Below, piece by piece: positions 56,885 through 64,000 of a stretch of 64,000 nucleotides of DNA. Each line of letters begins with the position of its first letter. Position 1 is the stretch's first letter. The translations under genes and the position numbers were made by a program. The notes below the pieces were generated by a model. That model searched no databases. It was not told the origin of the DNA and saw nothing but the letters and a program-made list of their open reading frames with translations. Origin of the DNA: Acanthosoma haemorrhoidale (taxonomy: Eukaryota; Arthropoda; Insecta; Hemiptera; Acanthosomatidae). The stretch is from the NCBI GenBank assembly GCA_930367205.1, contig OV884011.1, positions 119,843,866-119,907,865 of the forward strand. Reading direction: 5' to 3'.

Positions 56885-57290
56885 CAACTTCAAGGATTAA
56901 TGATATAGACTGTTGGACCGCCGAAGCCTGGAGGATGATCGACGTCATAGAACCCGATGACTGAACGACCTACACCCAGACGAGAGATAGAGGCCGATCT
57001 CCCGGCTGACTCAACCGAAGCCACAATGACCCCATCTACCTGTGTAAGCAGGGTTGACCTTCCGGCCGAGAGGCTGACTCATTCCCTGATGAGCCAGGGC
57101 AGGCCAGGATTACACCTGGCCGAATTATTTCAGGCCCTGCAGGGGCGGGCCAGGCCTTCGCCTGCCCGACTACAATCCATTGCCTAGGTGCCCCTAGGCT
57201 CCACCCTCGGTAGACTCTCACTACCTACCTGATTCCACCCGCCTCCTTTAGGCATTCCACACTCTATATCCTTCTCATACATCCTGCAAA
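56885..57290 (-). pseudogene. Jockey-like family B ORF1 fragment, inverted copy
   Basis: Minus strand from about 57272 matches the plus strand at 57873-57985: 'GGAATGCCTAAAGGAGG', 'GGTGGAATCAGG', 'GAGGGTGGAGCCTAGGGG' and 'ACCTAGGCAATGG'. Beyond the match it continues GC-rich to about 56890 and in one frame reads 'YDVDHPPGFGGPTVYIINP', plausible ORF1 coding sequence. Stops interrupt it. Confidence 0.55.
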
Positions 57291-57314
57291 TGAGGGACTC
57301 ACCCTTAGTGAAAG

Positions 57315-57409
57315 GCACTCTTCAGCCCCAAATAATTTTCCTTTATTTTTCGCACATCCTATGTTTTATAAGTTTGAGAGCTAAGGGGGAAAAAAAAAGG
57401 TGATATAGG
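57315..57409 (+). repeat. Poly(A)-terminated LINE 3' tail
   Basis: 'CGCACATCCTATGTTTTATA', 'AGTTTGAGAGCTAAGG' then an A run, the plus-strand counterpart of the tails at 7165-7235 and 57990-58085. It lies about 40 bp upstream of the family B 5' end at 57445 in the same orientation. Confidence 0.6.
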
Positions 57410-57444
57410 GTTTTTTTTTCTCTGTGAGGTGAGGGGAATCGATT

Positions 57445-57985
57445 GTTGCAACTAAAGTGTGAAACATTCAAAAAGGTTATCTTCTCTAGAAATTAACCTA
57501 GCTCTCATTGTGTTAAAACTGAATGCGTACTTTCTGAACAAGTGACGCTATCCAGCTTCCATTGTGGCAAGAGCTTAAATCCGATAAAGTTTTGATACTT
57601 TAGTCAGTGGCATTTTGTTCCCGTGAAGACAGGTGAGTGCATTAACTATTATAAGTGAGGCTCTCCCCCTTAACTGGGACGTGCACGAACCTTTGTAGGG
57701 TATGGCAAGCCGTAGGGACCCCCCAGGTGATGATTTTCATCATCCAAAGAGAGTATGCCGAAAGCGTACTCTACCACAAGCCCCCAGAGTAAGTACCTCC
57801 AATTCCTTCACCCCCCTAAACTCGAAAGCTCAGTCCGAGGCCAGCACATCCGCCGCCACGCAGCACACCGAAGGGTGTGGAATGCCTAAAGGAGGTGGGT
57901 GGAATCAGGAAGGTGGTGAGAGTCTTCCGAGGGTGGAGCCTAGGGGTACCTAGGCAATGGTTTGTAGTCGGCTAGGTCAAAACTG
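57445..57985 (+). mobile_element. Jockey-like family B, 5' UTR and start of ORF1
   Basis: 5' UTR 57445-57701 matches the minus strand at 7102-6840. ORF1 starts at ATG 57702, 'MASRRDPPGDDFHHPKRVCR', with 'NSFTPLNSK', and stops at 57951. The frame likely continued, since downstream sequence (to 57985) is shared with the inverted fragment at 57170-57272. Truncated where a minus-strand poly(T) begins near 57999. Confidence 0.7.
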
Positions 57986-57989
57986 GCTT

Positions 57990-58085
57990 GTTATCACCTT
58001 TTTTTTTTTTTTTTTTTTTTTTTCCTTAGCTCTCAAACTTATAAAAATTGGATGTGGGAAAAATAATTTTCCTTTATTTTTCCCA
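57990..58085 (-). repeat. Poly(A)-terminated LINE 3' tail, minus strand
   Basis: Minus strand reads 'CCCACATCCAATTTTTATAA', 'GTTTGAGAGCTAAGG' and then about 25 A before 57999. It follows, in the minus direction, the family A RT fragment at 58683-58083, so it may be that copy's tail or a separate short insertion. Confidence 0.55.
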
Positions 58086-58683
58086 ATAGTAAATTAGTAA
58101 TTTGTTTTCTATTGAGAGATTGGATGTCCTGAGAAGTAGTCTGTTTAGTTCTCGTCTTTTTAGCTTCGTATGTGGGCTCCAGGTACGCCGTTTATCGAGA
58201 TGGAAGCCTAAGTACCGTACTAACTTAGATACAGGGGAGGGTGAAGGTAATATGGAAACATTTTGCTTAATTAACTTTGTCCCACCATTGGTTGCACCAA
58301 TGATCGATCTCATCAAGGTGTTTTTGAACGTTATGGGATCCTATATCGGGGTGTAGGTGGGAAGACAGGACTGCAGTTTTATCTGCAAGTGTTGCCAAGA
58401 GGGTGTTGGGGGTTGAGGGGACATCAGCGGTGTATAGGTTATAGAGGATGGGACCCACCACACTACCCTGTGGAACTCCTGCTTTTATGGGATAGTAGTT
58501 AGAATATTCTAAGTCACAGTGGACTTGGAAAAAGGGTTTTGAAAGGTAGGGCTGTAGGATTAGGAAAAGGGTTTGTGGTAAATATGTTTTGAACTTGTAA
58601 AACAAACCTGCGTACCAAAACATGTCAAACAACAAATTCTGGTTACAAAAACAGATACCGATGTCATGTACGATAATCTGCAA
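58074..58683 (-). pseudogene. Jockey-like family A reverse transcriptase fragment
   Basis: Minus strand: 'GLFYKFKTYLPQTLFLILQP', 'KAGVPQGSVVGPILYNLYTA' (region B), 'LATLADKTAVLSSH' (region C with the catalytic pair degraded to D-K), 'HNVQKHLDEIDHWCNQWWDK', then in another frame 'VRYLGFHLDKRRTWSPHT' and 'RTSNLSIENKLLIY'. The blocks match those at 39.5-40.0 kb closely. Internal deletions and frameshifts. It stops near 58083 short of the ORF2 end. Confidence 0.85.
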
Positions 58684-61600
58684 GTCGAGTGTGAAATGAG
58701 TCCATTGAGCCGAATAAAAAGAACCTAGAGGATGGCTGGAAACTTGCGGAATGTTTTTTTAAATGATAGTACTAAAATCAAAATGTTTTACTTATATTTT
58801 TTTAACATTCAAAACATTATACAGCTATGTATTGTCAATTTTCTTATTGGTTCGTGGTCAGATCTTAGCTATAAGAACTTGTTATTAGCAAGGGGTCGAT
58901 GGACATAGTGAGGCTGGGAACCACTGAAGTGTACCATAGCTTTTTTTTGTAATTGAATACTGTATAATAATAATTTTCTTTTTATTTCCAAGTTTGGTAA
59001 ACCATGCATTCAGTTGCTTAAATTGTTTCTCTTTTTAGAGGGGATATTTTTCTAACTGAAGTGTAGTCTTTATTTAACTAATTTTTTTTTTATATAAATA
59101 TTTGTGATAAACTAACTATTTTATGTTAGCCAGAATTTAATTTACTTACGTTTACAGTCATTTATAGCGGACATGGTCCCGGAATAAAGTTTGTTTTGTA
59201 ATCTAATTTGTACTATATAATTGAAATTGTCTCTTCATGAACGTTGTGATATAGCCCTGGTCGGTTTAATTCAAATCAACTGTGTTACACGAATCAAATC
59301 TGATTCATCTATACTATTGATTGCTTTCACCAATCAGCCCGTCCATTATTAAATTAATTAGATTTCACCGGTTTAACCCGTTTTTTTATCAATATTTTAT
59401 CTTTGTCAAACGCTGGATCGATATTAAATCAGCGGTTTGAAAAAGAATTATATTGTTGGTTACGATTCGTTTATGTATAATGTTGAAGTTATTGAATTTT
59501 TAATGAGGTTTTCCTCACCGAAGGAATTGTTTTATGGAAAGTAAAACTTGGAAAGTAGTTATTTTTTTTCCCGACACTTTTTTTGATGTAATTTACTTTC
59601 ATTAGTCCTTAACTTAAAATTGTCTCAACTATGTTTTTCCAGTACACCAATATTGTCACATTTCAGATATTTCTACATGGAAGTATAGAATTATGACAAC
59701 GTTGCTCTCCTTTCCCGAGTAGACGAGTATGTATCAACTACTAACGTGGTTGAGCCAGTCAGAGGACGCTAATCACCACTCATTCTCATTGCAACTGTTT
59801 GTGTCGCTGTTGTTTTTTGGAAGGAGCCCACGATAAAACCTGGCCTACATTAATGAAAAAAACTAAGAACTGGTTAAATGGTGAATATGGCTATGGTAAA
59901 CTGTTTTTAATTGAATTTACCATTCGGTAAGTGAATCGACAACCAGGTTTGATGAAATAGAATTGGGTATGCTCCGAAATTATTTCCTTCCGTCCCTAGT
60001 TCGACTTCATAAGTCCAAAACTAAAAACAACCATGTGTTCACAAATAAGCTAAATGGATTTGAAGTTTTGTTTTCACAGGCTCCACCAGTTGAAACAGTG
60101 TTTGAAATTTTAGAGAAAGTTCACCCGTGGTACAACTGTTTGCTCAGACCGGCTGTTGATGCAAATGCACTTCTGGGAGGGAAGCAGGAGGCAACATGGC
60201 GTCCTACCAACTCAACTATCCTGCGGCGAAGACAAATTCAATTTAAATTTCGATGCTCGCACAAATACTGCGCCTGCATACTAATCATAGAAGTCGCTTC
60301 TGCTCGTTCCATTGGGGAATGAAAAATAGCTTTTAATGTTCCCTATGACATTTGGAAAAGATCATTCAATTGGCTATTTCGTTCTTGGTAATTGTAAACC
60401 TCAAATAAAATTATAATTATGATAAAAAAAGGACAACTTTATGACAATTTTTAATGGTTTTAATGGTTACTTGATACTTCTTAATTTTGTTTTTTGATTT
60501 GATTATTTACTACATACATTTTGTATGTTTAAATGTTCCAAATTTTTAATTGTAGTAGAAGAGATAGACAATTGGAGCGGGTAAAAAGTTTTATATTTGA
60601 CTTTGAAGCAGTTTTAATGTGCTTTTACAATTTTAATCAGCTTATCTTGATGGATGAGAATTTAATCACACTTTTTCGGGACAACATTCAGTCCCAATAC
60701 ATACAAGGGAATACGTTTCAACTATATTCGTTATTAAGACTATTTATGTGAAAAAAGTTTGCATGCTAATGATGATAGTGGTGATTATGATAGTGGCTAT
60801 AGCTGCACCGAACTAAAAAAAAAAATATTTTACATTGTAATTATTGCATAAATAAATAAAAGTTGCTATCCGGCTTGGAGTCGAGAATAAGTATCGTCGT
60901 GTTTGGGTCATCTTTATTCTCATGGAAGGGCTTTAAGGTCTTGAGATCCTCCCCAGTGGGGAGCAGGGAGCGATAACCTTATTGAACTCATTATCGGATA
61001 CCTTTTTCCGATGATCGGCAAAAGCATTAGGGTGTGGCTCCATTCATGGAAGATATTATTGAAGTTTGAAGAGACTTTTCTCTTTACTTTAGATTACGGC
61101 TCCGGCGGGGAGGAGGTTTCCGCTTGTGAAGACCACTTGTGAAAATTGATATTGCACTGTGGAAAAACAACGACCCTAAACACACCTTAGGCAGGCGTTA
61201 TTATATTCGAGTTTTCCAAGTAATTAAAAACATATTATCATTTGGACGCGTATTATCATGGTACGTGGGTCCATTGTGACAGTTACTTCCGCAGGCAGCC
61301 TGTGCAGGATATGTGGGGCAGAATCTCGTCTACTTACGTAGTACTTCGACTTACTTCGTTATAAACATTGTTGGTGAAATTATTGCTTATTATAGTCAAT
61401 GCAATGGTCATTATCTGAAACCGATCTTGTGAATACTGGTGACATACCATGGTTTAATAGGGTCATCAAATGGGAATTTGAATTTAAGTTCCAATTCGAT
61501 TATGTGAATGTATTTAAAAATACTGTGCTTAAACAACAGCTTTATTCATCATTAGAGCAAGTATTTATTTAAAAGAGAATGAAACATATTTATAATACTC

Positions 61601-61974
61601 CAAGCTTTGTGCGAAGGAATGGTTGAAGAAACCTTCGGGGGCTTTGGAATTTTGTTCTATCATTCATTCCAGCTGGAAGCGAAGATGTCTTGAACTTGCT
61701 GTTACTTGTTGTAAATTATAAAATTCACCATCTGGTCTTTGTGAGAATTCTGCTCCACCGAAAGGCATGCAGTTTTATATGGTTGTCTCATTCGATGCCA
61801 CACTGATGTTAAAAAAAAACATGATAAATAATATGGGGTAATTGAGATACTAATTAAAGAAACCTGTTATTGTCTGCAAGGGTACGCATGGCTGAACCAG
61901 TGAACTTTACCTCAACGCTGTTTCAAAAAGAAACTAGCAATTATAAAGTTAATGTTTTGGAGAACATAAAATAG
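58684..61974. other. Mostly AT-rich DNA, no assignable gene
   Basis: A 119-codon plus frame (59963-60322) and a 72-codon frame (60533-60751) match nothing I recognise. Near 60990-61015 'TTATCGGA'/'TCCGATGAT' forms a small hairpin in a GC-richer patch (60900-61150). No tRNA, rRNA or snRNA signature seen. Confidence 0.35.
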
Positions 61975-62110
61975 AATATAGCCAAATTGAAGACTGTGCT
62001 CATAGGGTTAGGTAGCCTGTGGTGCGCGTATTCCGGTGCAATCGGATTGTTGCACAGGTCAGCGCACCTTGAGTAATACTGTTTTTTGTTCTTTATTTTT
62101 CAAAACACTC
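61975..62110 (-). other. Second copy of the hairpin repeat found at 30.9 kb
   Basis: Minus strand: A-rich 'AAAGAACAAAAAACAGTATT' then 'ACTCAAGG', outer arms GGTGCGC/GCGCACC (62068-62062 and 62027-62021), inner arms CCTGTGCAA/TTGCACCGG (one mismatch), and an 8-nt loop different from the 30.9 kb copy. It continues 'ACAGGCTACCTAACCCTATG', shared with the 48.2 kb retroposon. Confidence 0.75.
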
Positions 62111-64000
62111 CAATCAACACACTCCAAAGAAAACAAAATAAAATAAAAACTTTTACTTAAATCTACTTATCCTTACTAGCTATTTTTTTTTTATTTATTT
62201 TTTTTTTTTGAATTCCTGCTGGGAATCCCCCCCCCCTTATTCGCCACGCTCCTCCATTAAATGTGTTCAAAACCAGGTTATTTACATATTTCATAAATAA
62301 TATACTTGCGTATTTTTAAAATCTGATTTGTAACTCTAGATGCGTAGACATTTACGTATCTACGTGTGAATGAATACCCATTTATGAATAGTGAGTGCAT
62401 TAGTGTAGATATGTTATTTTTTTTTTTAGATATTTCATGATTTTTTTTCATTTTGTGATTATTTACATTAATTCAGTTTATGTCTTTAATTCTCGAAGAA
62501 TGTACAAATATTTTTTTGTTTGCTCGTCACATTGTAAATTTTAGCAGGAAAGAGACTGTCAAAAGAGCGGGATCTCATCGATAAATGAACTTTGATTAAA
62601 AAAAAATTAAATAATTTTTAATAACCTTGTTATTAAGGAACATATTCATAAAAAACAATAACTTTGACATTTATTTATTAATTCAGCCATTTACTGTATT
62701 CGTGGATAAGGTAACCTAGGGAAACATGACATATAAATCCCCCAGAGGGTTAAAGGGAAAGGAGCCAGCCGGCGAGTGGCGATAAATAAATAGCCAGGAA
62801 GACGCTAAAAGAAGAAGAAGAAGAAGAAGTAGAGAAAAGTGAGGAGCCACTTAGACAGCACTTAGCGCTGATGAAATCGTGAGGTTTCGACTTGTAACAG
62901 TAGAGCACCAGGTAGTGGGAGAGCACTTAGCGAGCGTGGATCGACCAAGCGCTGGCGGCTCTTCCTAGATACTTAATTTGTAAAGTTACACTCTCCCAGC
63001 CCAATGTCAGCCTGTCTGATCGTTTTAGCAAATGTTGAGAAATCGAAAATGACCTAAAATGCTGGCTGGATAACGGAAGTTGGTCAATGAAGAAAGTGGA
63101 AGAATGGCATCACACAGCACTTCCATAGCTGAGGATCGTCAGCAGGTTGACATATGCAGCCATAGGTGAAAATTCCATCCACTTTAAAAATTCGATGTAG
63201 CGTTAATGTTAATTAAATTTGAAAAATTGAAAATAGAAACATTAGGGATCAAGGGGAAATAAAAACAAATAATTAAAAAAAAAATGTTTTGCTAAATTAA
63301 TTAATGAGCGATACACATTAATAAAAAAAATTACTGTCATAATATATATGTTAATACTCAAGGACTAGCTCCTATTCATCTTCACGCATAATTATTCCAA
63401 ATATGCTATAATCACTGTGGCTCCACCTCAGCCTACGTATTAGGCTGTTTGGGTTGTTTGAAAAGTCGAGTTTGCCGGCCAGATTTCCTTTGCTTTACAA
63501 GATCCAAAAAGAACCATTTTCAACGTGTTCAATCTGCCAATGCTCCTGTCCTATAGCCCCCTCCTTACTTAAACCCTCGGTTTCCTTTTTATATCACCTA
63601 AAACATATATTCCTAATATATAATATGTATGTACCAAGAAAAGGTACATGGTCTCAGATTTAGTGTCACCTATAAAACAAAGATGTATGGGAGTTACAAC
63701 ACCTCTTTCATTTTCCATGTTAAAACCTTAGATTTTGTCTTAGATGAGACGAATAAATTGGTCATTTTGTGGATTTCTTAATCAATTCACATAAAATTCT
63801 TTGAAATAAGCGGCGATTCACAAAAGTATTTACAAAACAGGATCGTTTAGACATCATTTTATCTTGTGTAATTTTTTCACTCTAACTTCCTCTAAGGTGT
63901 ACTATGCTTACAAAGAATCCTGTTGATTTCAGGTAGGACATTGTAAGTTTCCACACGACTGTCTTCTACAACTACCTATGAACCCTGCGTCTTTATCAGA
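62111..64000. other. AT-rich DNA with a short GAA microsatellite
   Basis: A GAA repeat lies at 62811-62829. A run of C near 62229-62238 follows poly(T)-rich DNA. A GC-richer patch at about 62740-62960 contains 'GACAGCACTTAGCGCT' and a nearby variant 'GAGAGCACTTAGCGAG'. No supported gene. Confidence 0.4.

Noticed and set aside
59963..60322. 119-codon open frame as a gene
   Set aside because: No recognised domain, no supporting splice or promoter context; described as unassigned only.

Overview
This is a eukaryotic window with no prokaryotic gene organisation and almost no host coding sequence. Every reading frame I could assign belongs to a transposable element or its ruins. The mixture points to an insect, or at least an arthropod: R1-like, LOA-like and Jockey-like non-LTR retrotransposons, Gypsy-type LTR elements, a mariner transposase relic, and an ORF1 with what looks like the DUF4780 domain. 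I cannot name the species. The background DNA is strongly AT-rich, with many A/T runs and short AT microsatellites. The younger elements stand out as GC-rich blocks with sharp edges.

Layout. 1-16 kb is mostly AT-rich DNA. It holds a 3' tail of Jockey family A (757-1036), a 25-bp minisatellite (3056-3280), a scrambled minus-strand Jockey locus (5770-7235), a foldback MITE (8321-8568) and a ~0.4-0.55 kb repeat present twice in inverted orientation (11111-11505 and 13625-14175). 16.4-23.3 kb holds a Gypsy gag-PR-RT-RNase H block lacking integrase and visible LTRs (16669-19850), then a Jockey ORF1 plus endonuclease segment (20.5-22.8 kb) between two very AT-rich blocks. 25.0-30.9 kb is a long R1-like element with both ORFs, broken by a few stops and frameshifts. 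31.1-38.0 kb is a decayed Jockey family C element, into which a complete LOA-like element (32454-37842) has inserted, bounded by an 11-bp target-site duplication. 38.9-51 kb is a mosaic: a family A 3' half, an old R1 relic, a Gypsy integrase with env-like remains, a family B RT end, a 110-bp retroposed insertion with a 13-bp target duplication, a second family A 3' end, a mariner relic and a minus-strand Gypsy integrase. 52.6-53.5 kb looks like a broken copy of an uncharacterised insect gene family with intron-like boundaries. 57-58.7 kb holds family B 5' ends and family A RT. The remainder to 64 kb is AT-rich and mostly featureless.

How it fits together. Autonomous LINEs (R1-like, LOA-like, Jockey-like) encode an ORF1 RNA-binding protein and an ORF2 endonuclease/reverse transcriptase. 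The LOA-like ORF2 adds an RNase H domain. The LOA-like copy is the least damaged: ORF1 is open and ORF2 is broken by one G-run frameshift and a ~20-nt insertion near its end. Nesting gives relative ages, since LOA is younger than Jockey C and the intact R1-like copy is younger than the relic at 40.8 kb. The most unusual signals are a hairpin shared by the end of the R1-like element and a second locus at 62 kb, a small multi-hairpin retroposon that overlaps the same repeat, and two loci where a Jockey-type poly(A) tail lies directly upstream of a Jockey family B 5' end in the same orientation.
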